A stretch of 64,000 bases of DNA, from positions 135,024,694 through 135,088,693 of the forward strand of contig OY992540.1 of assembly GCA_963921195.1 (NCBI GenBank), given 5' to 3'. This DNA is from Pegoplata infirma. Lineage: Eukaryota > Arthropoda > Insecta > Diptera > Anthomyiidae. Below, one piece after another: positions 45,590-55,140 of this stretch (within the stretch, counting starts at the first letter, position 1; the number at the start of each line of letters is the position of its first letter). A program made the translations under genes and the position numbers. The notes beneath the pieces are model-generated. The model saw only the letters and a list, made by a program, of their open reading frames with translations. It had not been told where the DNA came from and ran no database searches.

Positions 45590-46722
45590 ATGTTACGTAC
45601 TATATGCATGCCAAAAAACACAATTTTCCGTCCAAAGTCCAACAATTTTAAATCCGACGACAATTTTAGGATATGCTCCATCCTCAATGCTATTAACTTG
45701 GCCATTTTCAGGGACTTTGAAATCAGCTTAAATAAAACCGTGTTGAAAAAAATCGGTCCATGTTTATATCTAGAATTAGAGATGGGCGCTGGTCACGTGA
45801 TTTGTGGGATTCACGTGAATCACGCGTGAGTGTGAGTGATTTTCATTTCAATCACGTGATTGAGAGTGAGTTAAAAAAATATGAGTGAGTGATTAGTGAG
45901 TGAGTCATTTATTTTTTGCGTGAGTTTGCGTGATAAGATTTTTGATTTGTAGATTTTTTTTTTAATTTTTTAAAACAAAAATTTTTTTGGTGTTTTTTTT
46001 TTTTTTTTGTAAGAAATTTTATTGCGTGAGTAGATTTTGCGTGACTCACTCGTGAGCGTGATTGAATCTTGCGTGAGTCACGCGTGATCGTGAGTAAGTT
46101 TTTTATTACTCACGTGAATAGTGAGTGAGCGTGAGTAAACAAAAAAATTGCGTGAGTGATTAATGAGTGATTCGATTATTTTTTGCGTGAGCGTGAGTGA
46201 GTGTGAGTTAAAATCTACTCACGCGCCCATCTCTATCTAGAACCCATACATTTTCTCCTTTAAATTTGCAAAAACTACTATTAAAACCGTATTCTTTTAG
46301 CAGGTAAAGGTATTCACAAATAATCATTCCAAATTTTAAAGAAATCGGACCAGTTCTACTTGTAGTTCCCATACAAACCACCCTTCCGATGTTCGTAAAA
46401 ATATCAAAATTCATAAAAAGGAAATATTTGACAAAAATGTTGGTCGTGTTTGTTAAACGTGTACATACTTTGGTAACCTTATTAAATCTGTTAATAATTG
46501 GACCATTTTTAGACTTACAATTAGTTTCCATGTAAAAATTTCGCTCGATATTCAATATATTTATTGGCAGTGAGAAAAACTTATTTCCCTAAATTTTCGC
46601 ATCTGTGTGCTTTCTACACTAAATAAAGATCTTAAAAAATAGGGATCCAATCCGTCCATGTTTGGACTTGAGACCCATTTTCGGAAAACCCTAATGTGGA
46701 GCATAATATAATCGGTCTTGAC
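45590..46722 (+). mobile_element. INE-1-like element (second subfamily), 5' end missing
   Basis: Matches the 4691-5405 copy in reverse (TTTTCCGTCCAAAGTCC, ATATGCTCCAT) and the INE 3' region (AATCGGACCAGTTCTACTTG, ATACAAACCACC, AATCGGTCTTGAC). It is split by the hAT MITE at 45777-46235, and its terminal hairpin is cut by the element at 46723. Confidence 0.7.
45777..46235. mobile_element. hAT-type MITE with TAGAGATGGGCGC ends
   Basis: The left TAGAGATGGGCGC and right GCGCCCATCTCTA ends are perfect inverted repeats. The target duplications TCTAGAAT (45769-45776) and TCTAGAAC (46236-46243) differ at one base. The interior is CACGTGA, ACGCGTGA and GTGAGTGAG words. A truncated relative begins at 2623. 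Confidence 0.8.
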
Positions 46723-47440
46723 CAGTGGTCGGTATCCATTGCACATGGATCACGAACACACTCGGCTATTCTCATGTATTCAACACGAATGTCAACAAAC
46801 TCACAGCTCAGAGCCACTGTTGCCAAGTTGGAGGTTTTCCCGCTAAATCTAGCGCTTTTTGTTTGGATTTAGCGGGGGAAAATTGGTTTTAGCGGGAACT
46901 GTGCTTTAGCGGGAAAATCTAGCGCTTTTTATTTGGATTTAGTGGGAAAAATTTAGAGGTTTTTTCCAATTTTTCTTTTTTTTTCACTCGAAATGGCCAA
47001 GTTTGTCGAATTTTAGCGCTTTTTTTTATAACTTAGCGGGAAAATTTTATATTTTCCCGCTAAATTTTTTTCGGCGGTTTCTTGCGCGTTTTTTGTGAAA
47101 AGTAAATTTTTGTAGAAAAAAATAATTTGGAGGTTTTTTTTTTAAATTTTTCTTTTTTGTCAATCAAAAATGCCAAGTTTTTCCGTTTTCAGCGCTTTTT
47201 TTTCGTAATTTAGCGGGAGAATTTTAAAATTTTCCCGCTAAATTTATTTTTGGCGGTTTCTAGCGCTTTTTTAGTGAAATTTAGAGGTTTTTGGTTAAAA
47301 ATAGTTGGCAACAGTGCTCAGAGCATAAAAAATACAATAATTTCATTCAGTAGCAAGCCAACTTTCTTCAAAGCAGGGTGATGTCGCTTTGTTTAAAAAA
47401 TATACAAGTACATTCATATGCCTCTTTCTGCCGACCACTG
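46723..47440. mobile_element. hAT-type element with CAGTGGTCGG ends, nested
   Basis: The left CAGTGGTCGG and right CCGACCACTG ends are inverted. The flanks GTCTTGAC (46715-46722) and GTATTGAC (47441-47448) match at seven of eight bases. It contains a second hAT-type MITE (46815-47316). The remaining about 215 bp show no coding capacity. Confidence 0.7.
46815..47316. mobile_element. hAT-type MITE with CACTGTTGCCAA ends
   Basis: The left CACTGTTGCCAA and right TTGGCAACAGTG ends are perfect inverted repeats. CTCAGAGC is duplicated at 46807-46814 and 47317-47324. The interior repeats TTTAGCGGGAAAAT and TAGCGCTTTTT words in both orientations. Confidence 0.85.
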
Positions 47441-47448
47441 GTATTGAC

Positions 47449-47843
47449 TAGGGTGATTAGATCGGTTTTTCGAAACCGGGTTTTTGTGGATTGCAACGGT
47501 CGGTTTTTTTTTAAATCTGAACTATTTGAAAAGCGGTTAGACCGGTTTTTTCACTGTCGAAACCCGGTTTTCTTAAATCAACCTTTTCAAATTGTAGTTT
47601 GATTACTAAAACGATGTTAAAAAAAAGTCCTACTCAATGCAAAACAATCAAATAATTTCGATCAAAATTTTTTTTTTGTTTAGAAATAAAAAAGTTGAAG
47701 TAGAAAATTTTCCATTTAAATTAAAAAATTTTCTAAATACTTTTCATAAAATTCCAATTGTATTTCAAAAATGTTCCTTTGTATTTCAAAATTTTCTACA
47801 GGCTTTTCACAAAATTGCATTTGTATTTAAAAATGTTCTTTTG
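47449..47843. other. Noncoding flank upstream of the full-length LINE
   Basis: Contains TCGGTTTTTCGAAACCGGG and CGAAACCCGGTTTTC, which suggest a further small inverted-repeat element, and an AT-rich tract with repeated TATTTCAAAAATGTTC. Confidence 0.35.
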
Positions 47844-47989
47844 TATATCAAAGATTTTTGAATTCGTTCAACTGTTGACAAGTGTGGACGTGTTTTAATT
47901 TATCTCCGTGCTATTAATTGAATTTTTGAAATTGTTCGTAATAGGTATTTTTGTAATATTTTCATGACCACATCCAGGAAAATGAAAAT

Positions 47990-48916
47990 ATGGACACAAA
48001 TGATACCGATTTAATTCGAGGCTCTGCCTCACCGACTGGTGCTGGTCCTAGCACTGGTCTTAGGGTTGCGACCTTGAAGTCCGACCTTGATTCTGGTAGG
48101 GGTGCTCAGCCTAATATTGGTGGTAAAAAGAAAAAGAAACTTAAACCATCAAAGGTCAGGCACAACCAGAGACGGCTTTGTTTGAAAATAATTAACAGAC
48201 TAAGCCAACTTGATGGAACGAAGCTCTCCGAACGTGAGAGGGCGTCGCTATCATGGGCGAAAGGAGTCATTGAAGAACAGGACAAACTTTCGGCAATGCG
48301 CGCATCTGACAAACAGAGCGCTGTTTCGGCCTCGTCATCGAAGTCTGGTAAAAGGTTGCGCTCGCCCGACGAGAAACCTTTACCTAAGAGATCTAAGGTG
48401 ACCGGCAACGTCTGGACTCAGTCTTTTAGTGAAGTGGTTAAAGGTAACTTCGTTAGGGCTGTGATAAACAGGCAAAATGGGGATTGTAGTATTCCAAGGG
48501 ACAAGTGGAGTTTAGTTGAAACTAAACTAAATGAAATCTACTATAGGCTCCTTGAGAGTATGCCTGATTTTCTACCTACTACTGTCAACGCAGGTTGGTA
48601 TCAGGGGCGAGTAAAACTCGTTGCTTTTGGGAACGAAAGATCCGCAGCCGTGTTTAAGGTTGCCATTAGCCAAGTGGGAGAGTTATGGCCTGGGGCCAGA
48701 CTGGACGTTGTGGAAAAACATGATATCCCCTCGCAACCCAGAGCTCATGCATGGATCCCAATGGCTACAAATGACACTGCGGTGATTCTTAAGATGATAA
48801 AATCTGCAATCCTGACCTTCCAACTCAGAATTGGCAAATTGCCAGATTGGGTGAGATGGAGGGCGCTCGTCGTCAAGCAGTGGTCTTGGTTAATGAGGAA
48901 TCGCTTCCGCTTTTAG
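47990..48916 (+). CDS. LOA-like LINE ORF1, N-terminal part (308 aa)
   Basis: Starts at the ATG at 47990. The N-terminus is Ser/Gly/Lys-rich with a basic KKKKKLK tract near residue 45 and a KRLRSPDEKPLPKRSK patch near residues 120-135, possibly nuclear-localising or RNA-binding. The C-terminal half (WTQSFSEVVKGNFVRAVI, then WYQGRVKLVAFGN) is the conserved ORF1 part. ORF1 proteins bind element RNA to form the retrotransposition particle. The frame ends at 48916, but conserved-looking sequence continues in the -1 frame (48793-49392), so the protein appears broken or recoded. No CCHC knuckle is seen in this part. Confidence 0.75.
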   Translation: MDTNDTDLIRGSASPTGAGPSTGLRVATLKSDLDSGRGAQPNIGGKKKKKLKPSKVRHNQRRLCLKIINRLSQLDGTKLSERERASLSWAKGVIEEQDKLSAMRASDKQSAVSASSSKSGKRLRSPDEKPLPKRSKVTGNVWTQSFSEVVKGNFVRAVINRQNGDCSIPRDKWSLVETKLNEIYYRLLESMPDFLPTTVNAGWYQGRVKLVAFGNERSAAVFKVAISQVGELWPGARLDVVEKHDIPSQPRAHAWIPMATNDTAVILKMIKSAILTFQLRIGKLPDWVRWRALVVKQWSWLMRNRFRF

Positions 48917-49392
48917 CCAGGACTGACGGCATTATTAGATTTGGATTTTTTCATATAAGAGTCAATGTCTACAAGGGCGACCAGAAGACTATTTTGGACG
49001 CAGACAAGCCAGTGGCAGAGTCGGCTGGGGAGGAGAATCTGGAAAAGGTTGATATTCAGCTGGCCGATTCTAGGCTGATGGGAGATGCATCTGGCATTTT
49101 TGAAACCGAATCTGGTAACGAATGCAACCTCTGTGATGGCATGGAGGATAAAGCCGATGCCACGATGGGTGACATTCAGGACGAGGCCCATGCAGTGAGG
49201 AATTCGGAGAGTTCTGTTGCCTCCGATTCAGAACAGATGGGATATATATCTGGCTTATTCGAAACCGAATCTGGGGACGAATGCGACCTCTATGATAACA
49301 CGGAGGATGAAGCCAATAACACGGTGGTGGAAAGGATGGTGGAAAAAAAGCAAGATGTTGCGGTTCCTACAAATAAACCTCCATCACTGTAA
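48793..49392 (+). CDS. LOA-like LINE ORF1, C-terminal part in the -1 frame
   Basis: Open in the -1 frame relative to ORF1 from just after a TAA near 48790 to 49392. RRQAVVLVNEESLPLL and FGFFHIRVNVYKGD look like the continuation of ORF1, followed by two acidic repeats with FETESGNECNLCD and FETESGDECDLYD. No classic slippery heptamer is seen in the overlap. The decayed copy at 16015-17700 has the same base spacing here. It is either an ancestral frameshift or recoding; it overlaps the ORF2 start by 38 bp. Confidence 0.6.
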   Translation, partial: DDKICNPDLPTQNWQIARLGEMEGARRQAVVLVNEESLPLLARTDGIIRFGFFHIRVNVYKGDQKTILDADKPVAESAGEENLEKVDIQLADSRLMGDASGIFETESGNECNLCDGMEDKADATMGDIQDEAHAVRNSESSVASDSEQMGYISGLFETESGDECDLYDNTEDEANNTVVERMVEKKQDVAVPTNKPPSL

Positions 49393-52300
49393 GGCAGCCT
49401 CAGCTGCACTCTTGCTGCGCCTGACGACAGGAGCAGTTGACTTGGTTTTTATCCAAGAGCCCTGGGTGCGGGGTGGCAGGGTTTGCGGATTGAAGACCCC
49501 TGGGTTTAAGTTGGTGGTTGCCAAAGGTGAGGGCTCACCAAGAGCCTGCATCTTGGCAAAAAATGTCTTAAATATATTCTTTTTATCAACTTTTTGTGAT
49601 ATGGATGTTACAGCGGCTAGCTTAGAGCTTCATGGGAAGTCCATTTGGCTCGCCTCTGCGTATTTTCCTAATCCGGGGTCAATACCCCCGGAGAAGGTTG
49701 TCGGTCTAATTCGGGAGTCTGAATCTAGGGGACACCAGTTAGTAGTGTGTTGTGATGCTAATGCACATCATTCGATATGGGGAAGTACAGACACAAATGA
49801 TAGAGGCGAATCACTTTTGGAGTTTTTGTTAAGCACTAACCTCTATATTTGTAACAAGGGTGGTGAACCAACTTTCGTTACAAGTACGCGGCAAGAGGTT
49901 CTTGACGTAACACTTGTATCAGATACATTGTCTGATAGAATTGATGACTGGAGAGTTTTGGAAGAGCATTCTTTCTCAGATCATCGCTACATTGAGTTTT
50001 TACTCAGGGAGCGTGCCCCGGTTGCGAAAGTCTCTAGAAATCTGAGGAGAACAAACTGGGTGAAATATAGGGAGACTTTTTCTTTGCTTTTGGATGAAGT
50101 ACCCTTATCTGAACCGCATAGTTTGGCGGAAATTGACTGTCTGGTTGACCATATAACAAATGTTTGTAATAGGTGCCTGGATGCGTCTTGCCCTTCTGCA
50201 AAGCCTAGAGGAAAAAAAAAGCCACCTTGGTGGTCAAATGAGTTGCAGACGAGCAGAGATTCCTGCAGAAAGCTCTTTAATAAGGCTAAATTTTCAAGAG
50301 CGGACGAGGACTGGTCTGCATACAGGCTGCAACTTAAGAGTTATAAAAAGATGATCAGAAATGCAAAATGTGATTCTTGGAAAAACTTCTGTGGAAACAT
50401 AGAAGACGTTTCTGAGGCATCCAGGCTGCGCAAGGTTCTGGCTTCTTCTCCTTGCACCCTGGGATACCTGAAAGATCCTAATGGGGTGTGGTCTTCCTCC
50501 AGTGGAGAGTCGCTGGATCTCCTTTTAAACACGCATTTTCCGGGCAATTCCATGACGCCGTTTCAAGCTTTGGACCGTTCTGACGCCCAAGCATCTGAAA
50601 TTGCTTCGGAAATAATAAATATGCCAACATTAATCTGGGCGATAAAAAGCTTCAGGCCCTATAAATCCCCGGGACCTGATGGTATAATCCCGGCTGAGTT
50701 GCAGCAAGTGTCGGACTATATAGCCCCGTTGCTGTATAATCTATACACAGCATGCATCAACTGGTCGTACATTCCTTTAAAATGGAGGGATACCAGAGTC
50801 GTATTTATCCCGAAGGCTGGGAAAAGTTCCCACACAGCTCCGAAGGATTTCAGACCAATTAGTCTGTCTTCTTTTTTGTTAAAGACAATGGAACGAATGA
50901 TAGACTCATATTTGCGTAGAGTGATTGACCCGAGGTTGCTTTCGACAAAGCAACATGCATACAGCAAGGGACGATCAACGGAAACAGCTCTTCATGAGCT
51001 CGTTGGTACCATCGAGAGATCGCTTTCGGTAAAGGAGTACACTATGGTGGCCTTTCTTGATATTGAGGGGGCTTTTAATAATGTCATCCCAGAATCGATA
51101 ATATTGGCATTGTCTGGTCTGGGAGTAAAGCGTGAAATCGTTTTAATGGTGGAAAGCCTACTTGCCAGTAGACGTATAACGTCTGAATTGGGAGCGTCCG
51201 TCATATCTCGATTTGTCAATAGGGGCACACCACAAGGAGGTGTTCTTTCGCCGCTTCTTTGGAACCTGGCACTGAATTCAATGCTACTATCTCTAGAAGC
51301 ACGTGGTTGTCATGTTGTCGCATATGCTGACGATGTCGCGATAGCGGTAAAGGGGAAGCATCTGCCAACATTGCGGGACATTCTTCAGGGTTCTCTAAAA
51401 GATCTGTCTAAATGGGCAGGAGACTGTGGTCTAGGAGTTAATCCTAGTAAAACAGAGCTTGTTTTATTTACAAGGAAAAATAAGATTCCTGCTTTTGATC
51501 CTATTTCTCTGGACGGTACTGAAATCACCTTCTCAGATGGAGCAAAGTATCTTGGAGTATTTCTAGATAGGAAGCTGAATTTCAGGCGTAATATTGAGGA
51601 ACGGGTGAGAAAAGCAACGATTGCTTTGTATTCCTGTAAAAGGGCCATTGGAAAACGATGGGGTTTTAGCCCTCAAGTCGTTCATTGGATCTATACAGCA
51701 GTGGTGCGTCCAATTTTGCTGTATGGAATCATTGTCTGGTGGCCTGCTTTAGAAACAAAATCGAACTGTGTCTTTATCACGAAGGTACAGAGAATGGCGT
51801 CAATGTGCATCACTGGTGCTCTTCGTACTACACCTACGGCTGCATTAGAAATCCTCCTTCACCTGATACCCTTGGACATATTGGGTAGGCAGTATGCAGC
51901 TGCGTCGGCAATTCGACTTAATAGCACGCTGCAATGGAGGAGCAGCGATTGTGGCCATAGCGCGATCTTGAAAAAGATAACAATACCACAAAATGTGGAT
52001 TGTGCTCCCTCTTTGAGCCTCTTTGAGCGCCACTTTACCACTATGATACCATCCAGGGAGTCTTGGATGGGGGATACTCCGGGAAGTGGAGCTACCATAA
52101 ATTTTTACACAGATGGATCGAGGCTGCACGAACAAGTGGGCTTTGGGGTCTATTCGGAAGAGCTTGGATTGAGCCTGGCTCGTAGATTGCCAGATCATTG
52201 CAGTGTCTACCAGGCAGAAATGCTGGCAATAAAGGAAGTGGCTGACTGGTTGAGCTGCAATGTCTTGTCTACAACCGCAGTCAACATCTATACTGACAGT

Positions 52301-52948
52301 CAAGCCGCGGTCAAGTCCCTGGATTCAATGTTTCTGAAAACAAGATCTGCCCTTAACTGCCGCACGTCTTTAAATGAGATGGCCAAGCAGTTTAACATAC
52401 GACTTATATGGGTCCCAGGGCACAGAGACATTCCAGGGAATTGCAAAGCCGATGAGCTTGCAAGACTAGGAACTACCTTACAGGTTCCAACAGAATTGGA
52501 ATGTGTTGGTATGCCTCTAGAAACTTGCAAGCTAAACCTACGGCTTTGTTCTGCGACGGAGACTAATCAAAGATGGGCAAATGGATGGACGTGTGAGACA
52601 ACACGACTGATTTGGCCTTCTCTTAATCAGGGGCGCACAAGTGAGCTGATATCGCTTCCAAGAGGAGAGATTTCGACGGTGGTTTCTGTAATTACCGGAC
52701 ACTGTCTTATAGGGAAGCACGCAGAGCGGTTAAATGTGCCGTCGAATGACTTTTGCCGAAGTTGCATGGATGAAGAGGAGTTGGAAACTATCGAACACTT
52801 TATTTGCCATTGCCCGGCACTTTCTGGTCAGCGACTTGCTTCACTGGGATCTAGGGAGCTGTACGATCTTTCAGATTTGTCGGATGTCAAAATTCAACAT
52901 CTAAGGAGTTTCATAAGAAGCTCAAACTGGTTTAACGACAGGGACTAG
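49355..52948 (+). CDS. LOA-like LINE ORF2: endonuclease, reverse transcriptase, RNase H
   Basis: The ATG at 49355 is chosen because MLRFLQINLHHCK is the typical endonuclease start; the frame is open to 52948 (1197 aa). APE-type endonuclease: FIQEPWV (catalytic Glu about residue 35), CDANAHHSIWGS (about 130) and SFSDHRYIEF (about 207). RT: KSPGPDGIIPAEL (about 435), FLDIEGAFNNV, GTPQGGVLSPLLWN and AYADDVAIAV (about 656, catalytic Asp pair). RNase H: FYTDGSRL (about 917), YQAEMLAI, YTDSQAAV and HRDIPGNCKADELA (about 1022-1035), so all acidic positions are present. The C-terminal CRSCMDEEELETIEHF, then CHCP (about 1134-1160), is a nucleic-acid-binding knuckle. The protein nicks target DNA and reverse-transcribes the element RNA onto it. 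No interruption; potentially active. Confidence 0.9.
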   Translation: MLRFLQINLHHCKAASAALLLRLTTGAVDLVFIQEPWVRGGRVCGLKTPGFKLVVAKGEGSPRACILAKNVLNIFFLSTFCDMDVTAASLELHGKSIWLASAYFPNPGSIPPEKVVGLIRESESRGHQLVVCCDANAHHSIWGSTDTNDRGESLLEFLLSTNLYICNKGGEPTFVTSTRQEVLDVTLVSDTLSDRIDDWRVLEEHSFSDHRYIEFLLRERAPVAKVSRNLRRTNWVKYRETFSLLLDEVPLSEPHSLAEIDCLVDHITNVCNRCLDASCPSAKPRGKKKPPWWSNELQTSRDSCRKLFNKAKFSRADEDWSAYRLQLKSYKKMIRNAKCDSWKNFCGNIEDVSEASRLRKVLASSPCTLGYLKDPNGVWSSSSGESLDLLLNTHFPGNSMTPFQALDRSDAQASEIASEIINMPTLIWAIKSFRPYKSPGPDGIIPAELQQVSDYIAPLLYNLYTACINWSYIPLKWRDTRVVFIPKAGKSSHTAPKDFRPISLSSFLLKTMERMIDSYLRRVIDPRLLSTKQHAYSKGRSTETALHELVGTIERSLSVKEYTMVAFLDIEGAFNNVIPESIILALSGLGVKREIVLMVESLLASRRITSELGASVISRFVNRGTPQGGVLSPLLWNLALNSMLLSLEARGCHVVAYADDVAIAVKGKHLPTLRDILQGSLKDLSKWAGDCGLGVNPSKTELVLFTRKNKIPAFDPISLDGTEITFSDGAKYLGVFLDRKLNFRRNIEERVRKATIALYSCKRAIGKRWGFSPQVVHWIYTAVVRPILLYGIIVWWPALETKSNCVFITKVQRMASMCITGALRTTPTAALEILLHLIPLDILGRQYAAASAIRLNSTLQWRSSDCGHSAILKKITIPQNVDCAPSLSLFERHFTTMIPSRESWMGDTPGSGATINFYTDGSRLHEQVGFGVYSEELGLSLARRLPDHCSVYQAEMLAIKEVADWLSCNVLSTTAVNIYTDSQAAVKSLDSMFLKTRSALNCRTSLNEMAKQFNIRLIWVPGHRDIPGNCKADELARLGTTLQVPTELECVGMPLETCKLNLRLCSATETNQRWANGWTCETTRLIWPSLNQGRTSELISLPRGEISTVVSVITGHCLIGKHAERLNVPSNDFCRSCMDEEELETIEHFICHCPALSGQRLASLGSRELYDLSDLSDVKIQHLRSFIRSSNWFNDRD

Positions 52949-53032
52949 TAGGGAAACCTATTACGATCCCGTGGTATCACAATGGACCTCAGAGTCTACG
53001 TGTGTTGACGTAAAACGTCAGCAGCCACTTAC

Positions 53033-53052
53033 AACCTAACCTAACCTAACCT
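53033..53052 (+). repeat. (AACCT)4 3' tail of the LINE
   Basis: Four AACCT units close the element; the last base is shared with the target duplication. The unit is a permutation of the arthropod telomere repeat TTAGG on the other strand. The same tail type ends four other LINE fragments here. Confidence 0.85.
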
Positions 53053-53065
53053 ATATCAAAGATTT

Positions 53066-53440
53066 CCAAATCGTCGGTGCTCCGACCGAAACCACTATGT
53101 GTATTTCAAAGTTTTTTGAAGAGACTTTAAGAAAAGCTGAATTTGGTACTTTTGCGCCGTTTTTTTTTGAGTCAAATTTATGAAAATAGAAAATTTGCAA
53201 TATTATTCAAATATTTATGTCCGAAATATTAGTATAAAGCAGGCACGTACGCAGGAATTTATTTTGGGGGGGCCCAACATTTTTTTTTTTAATTTTGTTT
53301 TTCATCTAATGTTTTTAAGCCTACATTTTTTTACATTTTTAGAAAACAAAACGTTTTTCTAAAATGATAATATGAAAATTTATGTAACGTTTCTTTAAAA
53401 ATTCTCAAATATACAAATATACTTTATGCTTAAAAATACG
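53066..53440. other. Noncoding sequence downstream of the LINE
   Basis: GCAGGCACGTACGCAGGAAT, then a G-run (53244-53275), resembles the end of a dispersed insect repeat, but no partner is visible. No gene. Confidence 0.3.
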
Positions 53441-54345
53441 AAACTCTGGGACACTTTTTAGAATTTTTCATATACTTTTTAAAAGTTTTTGGATTATAAA
53501 CCATATTTATGCAGAAATTTTCTAAGAGCCAAAAATGCTGCTATAGAAAATTCTCCGATTTTGAGACATTTTTGAAACGAAAGTCTCCTTAAATTAATGT
53601 AATTTTTTAAGTTTTACTGTTTGTGAACAAAAAAAATAAAATTCCAAGACATTAACTATAGAAAGATTTTTACTCTACTTACGATTTAAAACATTTTTTG
53701 GATAGAAAATTCTCAAATTTTGAGACATTTTTTGTACAGAAAAACTCTATAACTCTGAGAAATTTTTCATGTACAAAAATTCTCAGATTATAAGACATTT
53801 TTCGTATAGAATCAATCTTAGATTCTAAGACATTTTTCGCACAAAAAAAACTTTCAGATTCTAAGAAAAACTTGTTTGATTTTGAGACATTTTGCTTACA
53901 GAAAAATTCTCAATTTCAGAAACATTTTTCGTACAGAAAAAAATCCTAGACTCTCATTTTTCGTACAGAAAAACTTTCGATTCTAAGATATTTACGTATA
54001 GAAAAAGTTCTCAGTTCTTGAAACACTTTTTGTTTAAAAAAAAAAATTTTGACTCTGAGATAATTTTCATATTGAAAAATACTGAGACATTTTTCGAATA
54101 GTGTATTTTTCTATACGAAAAATCTCAGATTTGTATAAATTCTGAAATCCTGAGAAATTGTTGGTATAGAAGAATTCTCAGATTCTAACACATTTTTCGT
54201 ACAGGAAAATTTCTTATACGAAAAATGTCTCGAATTGGTATAGACAAATTCACAGATTCTAAAACATTTTTCGTATGGATTTTTCCGATGCTGAGCCATT
54301 TTTCGTAAAGAAAATACTTAGAGTATAAGAAGTTTTTTTTGTTAT
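53441..54345. repeat. About 34-bp satellite (TTTTTCGTACAGAAAAA, TTCTCAGATTCTAAGACA)
   Basis: Degenerate tandem units, clearest at 53660-54330, in both orientations: TTTTTCGTACAG up to about 54100, then CGAAAAATCTCAG forms. No gene; open frames are repeat artefacts. Confidence 0.7.
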
Positions 54346-55140
54346 AAACAAAAAAAATGATAAGTTGTGTTAATATCGGTCGCTTAGAGAATAATTAAAT
54401 TTTTGTGTTTTAAATTAATTATTATTGTAAAAAGTGTTTTATTTACAATACTAAAAAGTTTTATTAGTGTTTATTGTGTTTATTATACAAATTAAAATAT
54501 ATTTTCGACAGTAAATCAGTGTATTAAAATAATATTAAAATACTGTTGCAGTTTTTATGTACTGTGTTTGTTGTTATAATTTGCATTCCCTTTTGTGCTT
54601 TATTTGTTTTTAAACGTTGCCAATACAGTGTATTGTAAATAACTACTTATTTATTTTTTTTTACAGTACATTCTGGATAAATAAGGTCAAATTTTATTTT
54701 CATTTAAACTACCCGGTGAAAAATGAGCATATATGGATACATATATGTGAATATATGGATGAATATATGTAAATATATGAGCATATATGGTCATATACGA
54801 AATTGTATGCAGTCATATATGATCATATTTGCAACATATATGTCCATATACGTAAAATGAGGGCATATGCCCATATATGACATACATGGGCATATATGGA
54901 GCATATATGTCATATATGTTCATATGCCCTCATTTTACGTATATGGACATATATGTTGCAAATACGATCATATATGCCTTCATACAGTGTCATATATATC
55001 TATATATGCACCATATATGGACATACATGACGCTGTATGAACGCATATATGATCATATTTGTATCATTTTTCACCGGGTATTTTAAATTTTTGTGAATTT
55101 TTTGTGAATTTTTGTAACAAATTTTATTAATTTATTGGTG
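54346..55140 (+). other. Probable 5' UTR of the PHD-type LINE, with a MITE inside
   Basis: AT-rich sequence lying between the satellite and ORF1. It has no other repeat features except the MITE at 54712-55078. Extent of the LINE's true 5' end is not established. Confidence 0.4.
54712..55078. mobile_element. TA-flanked MITE with CCCGGTGAAAAATGA ends
   Basis: The left CCCGGTGAAAAATGAGCATA and right reverse complement CCCGGTGAAAAATGATACA ends have TA on both sides (54710-54711, 55079-55080). The interior consists of CATATATG/GACATATATG words and folds back on itself. Confidence 0.75.

Larger units (their letters stand above)
47858..53051 (+). mobile_element. Full-length LOA-like LINE with 14-bp target duplication
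   Basis: TATATCAAAGATTT occurs at 47844-47857 and again at 53052-53065, directly after four AACCT units. This marks a complete 5.2-kb insertion. It holds a short 5' UTR, ORF1 (split by a frame break), ORF2 (endonuclease, RT, RNase H, Cys/His C-terminus) and a 3' UTR of about 85 bp. The RNase H domain, domain order and microsatellite-like rather than poly-A tail fit the LOA/I-type LINEs of flies. It appears to be a recent insertion, because ORF2 is intact and the duplication is perfect. Confidence 0.9.

Noticed and set aside
53033..53052. True telomere repeat
   Set aside because: Only four units lie between a LINE 3' UTR and its target duplication, so they are the element tail.
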